Assembly: GCA_049454295.1 (NCBI GenBank)
Contig: JBMTYG010000001.1
Span: 1 to 64,000, forward strand
Direction: 5' to 3'
Origin: UBA7803 sp049454295
Lineage (GTDB): Bacteria > Pseudomonadota > Gammaproteobacteria > Pseudomonadales > Azotimanducaceae
DNA length: 64,000 nt
The notes under the pieces were generated by a model. That model worked only from the letters and a program-made list of their open reading frames with translations. It searched no databases and was not told where the DNA came from. Within the stretch, counting starts at the first letter, position 1. Every line of letters begins with the position of its first letter. A program made the translations under genes and the position numbers. Below, one piece after another: positions 51,843 through 60,600 of the stretch.

Positions 51843-52727
51843 ATGCGCATCTTGCTGTTCCTGCTGACCAACCTCGCTATTGTCCTCGTGGCGAGCGTGA
51901 CATTCCGTCTGCTGGGCTTCGAAAGCATTCTCGCCGCGAACGGGGTGGACCTCGATCTCACTGCGCTGCTTGTCTACTGCGCTCTGATCGGTTTTGGTGG
52001 CTCGTTCATCTCGCTTCTGCTGTCGAAAACGATGGCCAAGATGGGCACGCGCGCACAGGTCATCGAGCAGCCACGTAACAGCACTGAGCGTTGGCTGGTT
52101 GACACGGTAGCCCGCCAGGCCCAAGCAGCCGGTATCGGCATGCCCGAGGTCGCGATCTTCCCTGCCGCAGAGCCGAACGCGTTCGCCACGGGCGCGAGTC
52201 GCAACAAGGCGCTGGTCGCCGTGAGCACCGGGCTGCTCGAAAACATGACCCCGGACGAAGTCGAAGCCGTGTTGGGCCACGAGATTGGCCACGTCGCGAA
52301 TGGCGACATGATCACGCTGACCCTGATCCAGGGTGTCGTGAACACCTTCGTGATGTTCTTCGCCCGGATCATCGGCTGGTTTGTCGACCGGGTACTGCTC
52401 AAAAACGACCGCGGGCTCGGGATTGGCTACATGATCTCCACGATCGTGGCTGAGCTGGTGCTTGGCATCCTCGCGAGCGCCATCGTGATGTGGTTCTCGC
52501 GCCGACGTGAGTTCCGGGCTGACGCCGCAGGCGCTGAGCTTGCCGGACGGCAGAAGATGATCGCCGCCCTTGAGCGCCTCAAGCGCGCCCAGGAACTGCC
52601 GAGCACGCTGCCAACCACCATGACTGCCTTCGGCATCTCGAGCGGCGCCGTGAGCGGGCTGCGGGCGCTATTCCGCTCCCATCCCACGCTCGACGATCGC
52701 ATCGCGGCGCTCCGCCAATCCGCGTGA
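51843..52727 (+). CDS. htpX: membrane zinc protease HtpX
   Basis: An inner-membrane metalloprotease that clears misfolded membrane proteins with FtsH. The 294-residue protein starts MRILLFLLTNLAIVL like the E. coli homologue; a GGGAG site lies 11 bases before. Two N-terminal helices, the zinc motif HEIGH at 146-150, two more helices (about 155-180 and 195-220) and a third ligand Glu in RRREFRADAAGAELAG are seen. The ATG three codons before is also possible. In E. coli htpX is in the Cpx envelope-stress regulon; I did not find a Cpx box. Confidence 0.95.
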   Translation: MRILLFLLTNLAIVLVASVTFRLLGFESILAANGVDLDLTALLVYCALIGFGGSFISLLLSKTMAKMGTRAQVIEQPRNSTERWLVDTVARQAQAAGIGMPEVAIFPAAEPNAFATGASRNKALVAVSTGLLENMTPDEVEAVLGHEIGHVANGDMITLTLIQGVVNTFVMFFARIIGWFVDRVLLKNDRGLGIGYMISTIVAELVLGILASAIVMWFSRRREFRADAAGAELAGRQKMIAALERLKRAQELPSTLPTTMTAFGISSGAVSGLRALFRSHPTLDDRIAALRQSA

Positions 52728-52732
52728 CCCGC

Positions 52733-54160
52733 TCAGTGCGCGCGGTAAACCCAGTCGAGGAACGCATTCTGTAACTCCTCTCCCGGTCCGAGGTGCGCCT
52801 GCTCCGCGTTCACCAGCAGCACGACGAGCAGGCGCTGACCGGATGCCGCATCGACGTAGCCGGCAACCGCCGAAACCCCGTTGAGCCGCCCGGTTTTGAC
52901 ATGCAGGCGGCCCGCCGCGGGCGACCCGCGCAGGCGATTGCGCATCGTGCCATCGAGCCCCGCGAGCGACAGCGACGACACGTACTCTGACATCCACGGG
53001 CTGGACCAGGCGGCCTCGAGCACCGCCGCAAGCTGTCGTGCCGTGATTCTCGTCTCGCGGGAAAGCCCGGCGCTGTTGCCGATGACAAGCCCGCGGGTAT
53101 CCAGGCCCTTTGCACTGAGCGTCGCCACCAGCGCGCGGGTACCTTTGTCTGGCGTCGCAGGCGCACCAAACTGCTTGATCGCGAGCGCGTACTCGAGATG
53201 GCGCGTCATCACGTTGTTGCTGAATTTGTTGACCAGGCGAATCACGTCGGCGAGAGGGGGTGAGCGATGTACATACACCGGCACGCTGCCCGGTGGCACG
53301 GCGCCCAACCGCCAGCCACCTGCGAGTTCGCCGCCGAGCTGCCGCCAGTACAAGTCAAACAGACCGAACGCATAGGTCTCCGGGGTCAGCACAGAGCGCG
53401 CGAGCTCATGCTCGCCGCAGGCCGCGGGAAAACGGCCATCCAGCGCGGCGAGATTGCGTTCGGCCGGGTCACGGATCGATATACCGACGCCAAGCTGATA
53501 GCCGCCGCACGCGCCCGCAACCGACCGCAACCGGTTTTGCACTTTGAGATTTGGCAGAGGCGGCTCTGCCACGACACGGGTGAGACCTTGAGGTAAGGCC
53601 TCTACCCGAAACACGACGGTGTTGAAATTCACCAGCAACGCATGAGGCAGGACGTTGTAAACGCGATCGGGCTGACCGTCGAACGCACCGCGATCCTCGA
53701 ACGGCAGATCGAACCGGGAGAGATCGAATACCAGATCACCTTCAATGCGTCGAATCCCGCGCTGTCTGAGCGCCGTCAGGATCTTCCAGAACTCTTCCTG
53801 CACGAGGTAAGGATCCCCGCCACCGCGGATGAAAAGATCACCGACGGTATCTTCGGTACCCGGCATTCGCGCCGCATAGACTTCCGTCGTCCAGACATGG
53901 TTCGGGCCCAGACCTTCGAGCGCGGCGAAGGTGGTGACCAGCTTGAGCGCCGATGCCGGGTTGCGCGGCACCTCCGCCTGATAGGCGACACGCGGGGCAG
54001 GATCACCAATGCCTTGCACAAACACGCTCACACCGGTAGCCGGCATCCCGAGCTGACGCACGATCCGCGCAAGAGGATCAGGCAGCGTTTCGGTCGCCAC
54101 AGCGAACCCCGTCATCGCGAGAGCGGCGAGAGCCATGCACCAACAGAGCAGCCGTCTCAT
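52733..54160 (-). CDS. dacB: D-alanyl-D-alanine carboxypeptidase/endopeptidase (PBP4)
   Basis: A 475-residue periplasmic penicillin-binding protein of class C type 4. A signal peptide covers about 1-22. The SxxK serine is Ser70 in NPASALKLVTT (Lys73), the SxN motif is FSNNVMTRHLEY, and KTG is HVKTGRLNGVSAVAGYV. It trims peptidoglycan cross-links. The length and spacing match DacB of E. coli. Its start overlaps the NmrA-like gene stop by four bases (ATGA), and it converges on htpX. Confidence 0.93.
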   Translation of the reverse strand: MRRLLCWCMALAALAMTGFAVATETLPDPLARIVRQLGMPATGVSVFVQGIGDPAPRVAYQAEVPRNPASALKLVTTFAALEGLGPNHVWTTEVYAARMPGTEDTVGDLFIRGGGDPYLVQEEFWKILTALRQRGIRRIEGDLVFDLSRFDLPFEDRGAFDGQPDRVYNVLPHALLVNFNTVVFRVEALPQGLTRVVAEPPLPNLKVQNRLRSVAGACGGYQLGVGISIRDPAERNLAALDGRFPAACGEHELARSVLTPETYAFGLFDLYWRQLGGELAGGWRLGAVPPGSVPVYVHRSPPLADVIRLVNKFSNNVMTRHLEYALAIKQFGAPATPDKGTRALVATLSAKGLDTRGLVIGNSAGLSRETRITARQLAAVLEAAWSSPWMSEYVSSLSLAGLDGTMRNRLRGSPAAGRLHVKTGRLNGVSAVAGYVDAASGQRLLVVLLVNAEQAHLGPGEELQNAFLDWVYRAH

Positions 54161-55077
54161 GGAAGCGACAGCACTCGACGCAGCGTGACATCGAGCGGTG
54201 TCAACGCGATGCCAAGGCGCTGCGCCGTCGGCGCCGAATCGATGCAGTCATCGTGATCCAGCACGCCGAGCATGGCGCGCGTGAGCGCCGGTGCTCGCTG
54301 CGTTCGTTCCAGCAGCAACGCAAGGCCGTAGCCAACCGTCACTGGCAGCGACATCAGGCGGGTCTGCCGACCGAGCAACCGAGCGGCCCGATCGACCAGC
54401 GCCCGACGACTCAGCGACTCGGGGCCGGCAAGATCGAGCGCAGCGCCCGCGAAAGGCGCGAGGTCCGCCATCGGCATGCGCAGCAGAGCCAGCAGTGCGT
54501 TGACCACGTCATCCGCATCGATGGGCTGCTCCAGGCTCGCTGCGCGGAAGGTCAGCGACCAGGGTCGCCGCGCCCGCCCCGCGAGCGCGCGGGACGCGAG
54601 GTCATCGCCGCCAAGGACCATGGGAACCCGAAGCACTGTCGCCGGCATCGGCGCAGCGAGCAGTCGATCATCCGCGCGACCCCGCGAGCTCAGACACGCG
54701 TTGAGACTGCGGGCATTGGCACCCAGGATGCTGAGGCCGACAAGTGAATGAACCCCGGCAGCCTGCGCGGCAGCAACCAATGCGACAACGGCAGCCTCAT
54801 GGGCGTCTGCGTAACGGTTTCCCGGGCTCTCGCGAAGAATGCCAACGAGGTGTACCAGCCGCGTTACCCCAGCGAGTGCGGTTCCCATCGAGACCGGATC
54901 GCTGAAATCCACCGTGCGGATCTCCAGGCACGGAAGCCCGACGCGTAAGTTGGACAACACCGCCGCAGCGCTCGCCGAGCGCACGAGCGCTCGAACCGGA
55001 AGCTCGGGCATTGCGTCAGCGAGAGCACACAGGAGCCTGCGCCCCAAGTGACCATTGGCACCGGTGATTGCAAACAT
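54157..55077 (-). CDS. NmrA-like / NDUFA9-type NAD(P)-binding protein
   Basis: A 306-residue extended SDR. The start MFAITGANGHLGRRLL gives the dinucleotide loop GANGHLG at 6-12. VDFSDPVSMGTALAGVTRLVHLVG, VHSLVGLSILGAN and LRVPMVLGGDD follow the family, and the usual YxxxK is not visible. It resembles the complex-I NDUFA9-like and NmrA-like groups, which bind NAD(P) and may reduce or only sense cofactor. Coupled by ATGA to dacB, but a link to peptidoglycan is not evident. It diverges from a phospholipid-synthesis gene. Confidence 0.8.
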   Translation of the reverse strand: MFAITGANGHLGRRLLCALADAMPELPVRALVRSASAAAVLSNLRVGLPCLEIRTVDFSDPVSMGTALAGVTRLVHLVGILRESPGNRYADAHEAAVVALVAAAQAAGVHSLVGLSILGANARSLNACLSSRGRADDRLLAAPMPATVLRVPMVLGGDDLASRALAGRARRPWSLTFRAASLEQPIDADDVVNALLALLRMPMADLAPFAGAALDLAGPESLSRRALVDRAARLLGRQTRLMSLPVTVGYGLALLLERTQRAPALTRAMLGVLDHDDCIDSAPTAQRLGIALTPLDVTLRRVLSLP

Positions 55078-55202
55078 GCTACGCGGCGCGACCTGTGTGG
55101 GAAACCGCCGCCGCTGCGAAGTTGCGATAAGCTCTCTCAACCATCTGCACAGTTCAAATTGGTCGCAAGTTGGGGCGCACGGAGTATCTGCGTAGGGTCG
55201 GC

Positions 55203-55766
55203 ATGGAACAAGCATCGCATCCTGGCGCCGTCTGGCGCACCTGGGCCAACGGCCTCACGCTGCTGCGTGCCCTGCTCGCATTACCCACCGCATTCTGGAT
55301 CCTGCACGGCGACCTGCTGCCCGCCGCGATCTGCTTTGCGACCGCGGTGATAACGGACGCGCTGGATGGCCCTCTGGCGCGACGGCTGGGGCAGGCCTCT
55401 CCCGTCGGCGGACTGTTCGACCACGCGACCGACGCGCTGTTCGTCACTGCGGTGCTCACCGCAGCTGCGATCGACGGCCGCGTGGTCTGGGTCCTGCCCG
55501 TTATCGTCCCGCTCGCGTTTCTACAGTACGTTCTCGATTCATTCGCATTGCAGGGTCGCCCACTCCGCGCAAACCGGCTGGGTCGGCTTAACGGGATCGC
55601 CTACTTCCTACTGGCGGGGGCTGCCGTCCTGCTGCCGCTCGCAGCTCAAGACTCACCTGCTTTCGACACAGCGGCGACAGCCATTCTTCACTGGGCAAGT
55701 ATCGTGCTGGTAGCAACCAGCGTCTGCTCGATGATCGACCGTGCGCGCTGGCGTCAGACCGGCTGA
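55203..55766 (+). CDS. CDP-alcohol phosphatidyltransferase family membrane protein
   Basis: A 187-residue integral membrane enzyme. The family signature D-x-x-D-G-x-x-A-R...G-x-x-x-D-x-x-x-D is complete as DALDGPLARRLGQASPVGGLFDHATDALF, which places Mg-binding Asps at the membrane surface. About six hydrophobic helices are visible. It moves a CDP-linked phosphatidyl or similar group to an alcohol such as glycerol phosphate or inositol phosphate; which one cannot be read from the sequence. Its last 13 bases overlap the end of the serine hydrolase gene on the other strand. Confidence 0.88.
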   Translation: MEQASHPGAVWRTWANGLTLLRALLALPTAFWILHGDLLPAAICFATAVITDALDGPLARRLGQASPVGGLFDHATDALFVTAVLTAAAIDGRVVWVLPVIVPLAFLQYVLDSFALQGRPLRANRLGRLNGIAYFLLAGAAVLLPLAAQDSPAFDTAATAILHWASIVLVATSVCSMIDRARWRQTG

Positions 55767-56962
55767 CCCAGAGCCCCGTAGAGCATGCGCTTGAAATCGT
55801 GGCTGAACGGGTGCCAGAAACCCGGCATGCGTTGGGTCATACACACCCCCGTTAGACCCGCCCGGGGCGCCATCCAGGTATGCGTGCCAGCCATGCCGCC
55901 CCAGTGGTACTCGCCCTGCGCCGTCGCGGGCTCGTCGGGTCCCGCCGCTTCTTTGATGGCGAACCCTAGCCCGAACACAGTGCTCGACATCTCCCACATG
56001 GGGAAGCGAACGCCAATGCCCGGGGCCAGCTGGTTCGCGCGCATGAGCACGAGGGTTTCCTCGCGCAACAACCGGACCCCATTCCAGGTACCCCCATTGA
56101 CGATGGCCTTCAGAAAAGTCAGATAGTCACTGACCGTAGACACCAGCCCACCACCTCCCGACAGGAACGACTTCGGCTGGCTGTAGCTGCCGGTACGTGG
56201 GTCATCCGCTTTCACGAGACCACCCTTCATCGGCGTGAACAGGTCGACGGGCGCATACATCGTGACGAACCGGTCCTGCTTCCCTACCGGCACATGAAAA
56301 TCCGTGTCGACCATGCCGAGCGGACCGAAAATACGCGTCTTCAGGAACTCATCGAACCGCTGACCGGACAGCACTTCCACCACTCGTGCCACCACGTCGG
56401 TCGCGAGGCTATAGCGCCACTGGGTGCCGGGCTGATAGGCAAGCGGCAGCGCCGCGAGTCCGTCACAGAGGGATTCGAGTGTCATGCCGTTCGCGGTCAT
56501 GGGGTTCAGCCCCGCAGACAGGTAGGCCTGATCGACGACCGACTGCGGCTCAATGAACCCGTAGGAAAACCCCGCGCTGTGGGACAGGATCTGACGCAGC
56601 GTGATGGGCGACCGAGCGGGCTCCACGTCGCTTGCAGAGCGGGCATCAGATCGCAGCACAAACATGTCACCAAACGCCGGCAAAACAGTGGCCAGAGGAT
56701 CGTCCAGCCCGAAGCGACCCTCTTCATACAGCATCATGAGCGCGACGCTCGTGACGATCTTGGTGTTGGAGTACATGCGAAAGATCGCGTCGCTCTGCAA
56801 CGGTCGACGGGTCTCGAGATCCATGTAGCCAAAGGTACGGTAATCCACCACCTCCGTACCGCGCATCGCAAGCGCTACGCAGCAGGAAAGGATTTCCTGA
56901 TCCACGTACCACTGCATGCGCTCATGGAGTGCCCCCAGATCCGGATGGGTGATCTCGTTCAT
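55754..56962 (-). CDS. serine hydrolase of the beta-lactamase/EstB family
   Basis: A 402-residue protein of the class C beta-lactamase-like esterase group, with the ATG of MNEITHPDL preceded by GGGAG eight bases away. The nucleophile Ser65 and Lys68 are in SNTKIVTSVALMML, and the Tyr of the YxN-type motif appears as RYSLATDVVARVVE. HWGGMAGTHTW lies where the KTG-equivalent is expected. No signal peptide is seen, so it is likely cytoplasmic. Such enzymes hydrolyse esters or lactones; the substrate is unknown. Next on the same strand, upstream, is the saccharopine-like gene. Confidence 0.87.
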   Translation of the reverse strand: MNEITHPDLGALHERMQWYVDQEILSCCVALAMRGTEVVDYRTFGYMDLETRRPLQSDAIFRMYSNTKIVTSVALMMLYEEGRFGLDDPLATVLPAFGDMFVLRSDARSASDVEPARSPITLRQILSHSAGFSYGFIEPQSVVDQAYLSAGLNPMTANGMTLESLCDGLAALPLAYQPGTQWRYSLATDVVARVVEVLSGQRFDEFLKTRIFGPLGMVDTDFHVPVGKQDRFVTMYAPVDLFTPMKGGLVKADDPRTGSYSQPKSFLSGGGGLVSTVSDYLTFLKAIVNGGTWNGVRLLREETLVLMRANQLAPGIGVRFPMWEMSSTVFGLGFAIKEAAGPDEPATAQGEYHWGGMAGTHTWMAPRAGLTGVCMTQRMPGFWHPFSHDFKRMLYGALGQPV

Positions 56963-57013
56963 CCTTTCTGCTCCCACAAGCGGTTCGTTCCGCGGCCGCG
57001 CCGCGAGACAATG

Positions 57014-58237
57014 TCAGTATTCGAAGCTGATACCTGCACGCGCGGTGAGCCGTCGGACCAGCGCGCTGCCCATGGCGGACGCGGGGGTGAGGACACCGCC
57101 CGGTGAATCGAGCGCATCCTGCGCCAGGCACACGGCGCTCTCACCCAGCATGCGCGCCGTGGAACCGTAGCCGGGATCGCGGTCACCGCGAATACGGAGG
57201 GTCAATCGTTCGGCGTTCGAGGCGCGCGTCGAGCCCGTCAGCTCAAGCAGGTAGTAACCCGACTCGCGCGTCGCCGCGGAGGGACCTTCACCAGGCTGCG
57301 GCAACCGCTTACCGATAAAGCGACGCAGCGGCGGCACCCGCATTGCAGCCATGCCCGCGGCACTCGCGACGCTCATGGCCAGGGCGGCAGGGAAACCCCA
57401 TAGACCATGCGGCACCACAGTCGCTTCGTCATAGCGGAAATCGTGCCCGTAGGGATAACCGAGGAGGGCGTTCGTCCGCCGCACGACCTTGGTGTTGATA
57501 GCGCCCATCACGAACGGCGTGAGCCAAGCGCGGCGCTCCACATCGAAGGTGGGCAAACGCTGCTCCGGTGCATCGAGACCATGCCGCTCCCCGGCCGGAT
57601 TGAGACCGTAGGGATCGGTGAGCACCGCGTCGATCGACGGATCACGATCAACCTCATCGAGCATGTTGAGCATGCTGGCGACGGTGCCACCGCTGAACCC
57701 GCCCCGGAACTCGAGACCACGAAAAGCGATCCGCTCCGCCGCGCGACCAAAGCGTTCGCGAAAAACACGCTGCAGGTCGAACACGCCAAGGTCAGAGGGA
57801 ATGCTGTCGAAGCCACACGTATGCACGATGCGGGCGCCGGTCTGCCGCGCCGTGTCGTGGTACGCGTCGATCATGCGCCGCATCCACTGCACTTCACCCG
57901 TGAGATCACAGTAATGCGTCCCCGCCGCCGCGCAGGCAGCCAGCAATGCGGAACCGTACAGCGCATAGGGTCCAACCGTTGTACAGATGACGCGCGTGCG
58001 CTCCACCAGCGTGGCAAGACTCGCGGCATCTTCGATATCGGCTGTGAGAATCGTGAGCCCCGCGGCATTGGCGCCGAGCTCTGCCCGCACCGCTTCCAGG
58101 CGCGCCGCACTCCGCCCGCCCAGCGCCCAGCGCAATTCGCCGTCGATCCCGTACTGAGTCAGAAGATGATCAGCCACCAAGCGCCCGGTGAAACCGGAAG
58201 CGCCCCAAACGACGACATCAAATTCCCGAGCTTCCAC
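57014..58237 (-). CDS. saccharopine-dehydrogenase-like / trans-acting enoyl reductase family protein
   Basis: A 407-residue NAD(P)-binding protein from a GTG with GGAGG just upstream. VVVWGASGFTGRLVADHLL is the dinucleotide fold (GASGFTG). VICTTVGPYALYGSALLAACAAAGTHYCDLTGEVQWMRRMID is the family signature shared by saccharopine reductase and the mycobacterial trans-acting enoyl reductases, where phthiocerol and glycolipid precursors are reduced. It has no membrane helix of note apart from a hydrophobic stretch near PAALAMSVASAAGMAAM. The substrate is unknown. It diverges from the alpha/beta hydrolase. Confidence 0.86.
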   Translation of the reverse strand: MEAREFDVVVWGASGFTGRLVADHLLTQYGIDGELRWALGGRSAARLEAVRAELGANAAGLTILTADIEDAASLATLVERTRVICTTVGPYALYGSALLAACAAAGTHYCDLTGEVQWMRRMIDAYHDTARQTGARIVHTCGFDSIPSDLGVFDLQRVFRERFGRAAERIAFRGLEFRGGFSGGTVASMLNMLDEVDRDPSIDAVLTDPYGLNPAGERHGLDAPEQRLPTFDVERRAWLTPFVMGAINTKVVRRTNALLGYPYGHDFRYDEATVVPHGLWGFPAALAMSVASAAGMAAMRVPPLRRFIGKRLPQPGEGPSAATRESGYYLLELTGSTRASNAERLTLRIRGDRDPGYGSTARMLGESAVCLAQDALDSPGGVLTPASAMGSALVRRLTARAGISFEY

Positions 58238-58413
58238 CCTGCCTCCGCGACGCCGACTGCCCTGACGGACGAATACGCTGTTTCCGATCGGGAACACTTT
58301 GGCATCGGCGCACCCGTCTTGCAAACAGTCGCCATGGCGTCGGGAAGCCCCGGCTGGCGCTGTCGCTCGTGCGCGCCGACAATGGGATTTTGATCCCGAT
58401 TAACAGGTGCGCG

Positions 58414-59343
58414 ATGGAAGACAAGCGACATGCCGCTGCCGTAGGCAACCGTCCAGGCTGGTTTATCCGAGCGCTGGACACGCCTTTCGCCGATCGCACC
58501 GTGGTCGTCGATGGGACGCCGATCCATTACCTTTATTGGGGGAACGACGCATCGGAAAAGCCAGGCCTCGTCTTTGTCCATGGCAACGGTGCCCACGCTC
58601 ATTGGTGGACCTTCATCGCTCCGTTTTTCCTTGAGCATTATCGTGTCGCGGCGATCGATCTATCCGGCGCCGGCGACAGCGGACGCCGTGACCGCTATGC
58701 ACCCGCGCAGTTCGCCGCCGAGGTGATCAGCGTCGCCGAAGACGCCGGCTTTGGCAGCGATACAGTGGTGGTCGGGCACAGCTTTGGCGGATTTGTCACG
58801 CTGCAGACCGGGCTCCTGCACTGCGATCGCCTGCGCGGCATCGTGCTAGTGGATTCCGCCGTGCGCCCTCCCGATTACCAGTGGGAGCGCGATCCGCGGC
58901 GTTCGCCCATCAAACCGAAGCGCATCTACGAAACGTTCGAAGAAGCGCTGGCCCGCTTTCGGCTTATGCCGCCACAAGACTGCCGCAACCAATACGTCCT
59001 CGACTATATCGGCCGATGGTCACTCATGAAGGTAGACCTGGGATGGACCTGGAAATTTGATGATGGCCTCTTCCGCAAAATGGATTTTGGCCTGGAAAGC
59101 ATGCATGAGGCGCTCGCGCAGCTCCGCTGTCGCGTCGGCGTGATCTACGGCGAGGATAGCTATCTGTTCACGCAGGATATCGCGGACTACATGTTCCGCG
59201 TGCTCGACGAATCGGTGCCGTTCGTCGGCATTCCGGACGCTCAGCACCATGTGTTTCTGGATCAACCTCTGGCTTTCGTGAGCGCGCTACGCACGCTGCT
59301 CGCTGAATGGCGGCACTCAAAGCCCAACCGCGTCTATCTGTGA
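58414..59343 (+). CDS. alpha/beta-fold hydrolase
   Basis: A 309-residue hydrolase with the start MEDKRHAAAV. The nucleophile elbow is Ser123 in VVVGHSFGGFVTLQ, the oxyanion region FVHGNGAHAHWW, and the base His in IPDAQHHVFLDQP; the acid is likely Asp in the GEDSYLF or earlier loop. A cap of about 60 residues (RRSPIKPKRIYETFEEALARFRLMPP) is inserted after the elbow. The pattern recalls epoxide hydrolases and haloalkane dehalogenase-like enzymes, but I cannot assign one. Its stop overlaps the VOC gene stop by ten bases. Confidence 0.88.
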   Translation: MEDKRHAAAVGNRPGWFIRALDTPFADRTVVVDGTPIHYLYWGNDASEKPGLVFVHGNGAHAHWWTFIAPFFLEHYRVAAIDLSGAGDSGRRDRYAPAQFAAEVISVAEDAGFGSDTVVVGHSFGGFVTLQTGLLHCDRLRGIVLVDSAVRPPDYQWERDPRRSPIKPKRIYETFEEALARFRLMPPQDCRNQYVLDYIGRWSLMKVDLGWTWKFDDGLFRKMDFGLESMHEALAQLRCRVGVIYGEDSYLFTQDIADYMFRVLDESVPFVGIPDAQHHVFLDQPLAFVSALRTLLAEWRHSKPNRVYL

Positions 59344-59906
59344 CGCGGGACCGAGACGCCGTCGGCATTCACGGGATCGACCAGGATATCGTCATCGCCC
59401 ATCGCGCGCGTCCAGGCCGCGAACTCGAGCATGATGCCATCGGGATCATTAAAGTAGATCGACCGGACATAGGTGCTCGGCGTGATACGCGAGCTCGCCT
59501 GGTGCGGAGATTCGTCGTGGTTGACGACCGGCGTGCAGGGAATGCCCGCAGCCTCGAGTTTCTGCTGGTACTCATCGATCCGGTCCGCTGCAACATTGAA
59601 AGCCACGTGGTTCATGGACGCATGGGCGGTGGTGAGCGAGCCCTGGCCGATGACGTGTGCTGGATGAGTCACCCCGGGCATGCTTTCCGGCGCATCGGCG
59701 AACCAGAAGAAGGCAAGCGCATCCCCGTTGCCCACGTCGAAGAAGAAATGTTGCCCTGATCCCCCCGGGAGGTTAATCGTCTTGATGAGAGGCATGCCGA
59801 GGAGACCGGAGTAGAAGTCGACGGTGCGCTTCATGTCCTTGCACACGAGCGCGAGGTGATTAATCCCCTGAATGTCGAACTTCTCGTTCTGCCGCACCGT
59901 ATTCAC
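59334..59906 (-). CDS. VOC-family (glyoxalase/dioxygenase fold) protein
   Basis: A 190-residue vicinal-oxygen-chelate protein with a GTG start behind an AGGGG site. The first half has INHLALVCKDMKRTVDFYSGLLGMPLIKTINLPGG with the metal His17. The second has ASMNHVAFNVAADRIDEYQQKLEAAGIPCTPVVNHDESPHQ and IYFNDPDGIMLEFAAW with the Glu ligand. This is the common layout of metal-dependent lyases, isomerases and ring-cleavage enzymes. Which reaction is unknown. It converges on the alpha/beta hydrolase and diverges from the epoxide-hydrolase-like gene. Confidence 0.87.
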   Translation of the reverse strand: MNTVRQNEKFDIQGINHLALVCKDMKRTVDFYSGLLGMPLIKTINLPGGSGQHFFFDVGNGDALAFFWFADAPESMPGVTHPAHVIGQGSLTTAHASMNHVAFNVAADRIDEYQQKLEAAGIPCTPVVNHDESPHQASSRITPSTYVRSIYFNDPDGIMLEFAAWTRAMGDDDILVDPVNADGVSVPRHR

Positions 59907-60084
59907 CGCATGACCCCTTGTTATCCTCGCCCAACGGACTATCGACCGAGGGTTTCCACGCTGTCAAGGTATCCGCTGCGGGGGATCTGCCACAGGGCTT
60001 GCGCTGTCCGACGTGCGCCGGGTGCGACCCGCCGCGCGCGCGCAGGACAGGCTATAGTCGCCCTTCTCTAGAAGGAGCAGCGCT

Positions 60085-60468
60085 ATGTCGACGACCGCCG
60101 AAGCCAATCTCACCACCATCCGCGCCTTCATAGCCGCCTGGTCGCGGCTCGACGCGAAGGAACTTGCGGACTATTTCACCGAGGACGGCTGCTATTACAA
60201 CATGCCCACTCAGCCGATACGTGGCCGGGCGCAGGTCGAGCAGTTCATACGCGGATTTACCGCCAGCTGGACTGCGACCGAGTGGGATCTTCTCAATATT
60301 GCGGCGACGGGAGACATCGTCTTCACCGAAAGACTCGATCGGACACGCACGAAACAAGGCAACGTGGACTTGCCGTGCGCCGGGGTCTTCGTCATGCAGG
60401 AGGGCAAGATCCGAGAATGGCGTGACTACTTCGACCTCGCGACATTCACCCGAGCAATGCAGGGATAG
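60085..60468 (+). CDS. limonene-1,2-epoxide hydrolase-like (SnoaL/NTF2 fold) protein
   Basis: A 127-residue small cone-fold protein with a strong AAGGAG site before its ATG. The active-site set of Rhodococcus limonene-1,2-epoxide hydrolase can be placed: Tyr37 and Asn39 (YYNMP), Arg83 and Asp85 (TERLDR), and Asp114 (EWRDYFDL), with near-matching spacing. Such enzymes open epoxides by direct water attack; some act on terpenes and others on steroid or fatty epoxides. It is the most specific hint here for terpenoid or sterol-like metabolism, yet the substrate is unproven. Confidence 0.82.
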   Translation: MSTTAEANLTTIRAFIAAWSRLDAKELADYFTEDGCYYNMPTQPIRGRAQVEQFIRGFTASWTATEWDLLNIAATGDIVFTERLDRTRTKQGNVDLPCAGVFVMQEGKIREWRDYFDLATFTRAMQG

Positions 60469-60485
60469 CACCCTCAGCTATGCAG

Positions 60486-60523
60486 GGTGAGCCGGCGTCG
60501 ATTGGTCGGCGCTCACCGATTTT
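60486..60523 (+). terminator. hairpin with T-run after the epoxide-hydrolase-like gene
   Basis: GGTGAGC pairs with GCTCACC (7 bp) around a large loop, followed by GATTTT on the plus strand, 17 bases after the gene stop. It is a plausible but weak intrinsic terminator. Confidence 0.45.
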
Positions 60524-60600
60524 CGATGCCCGCTGCCGCGAGAAAGGCGTGGGCGTAAGCAGCCAGAGTTGGGCTAACATCGCGTCGGGGGGACACGACA

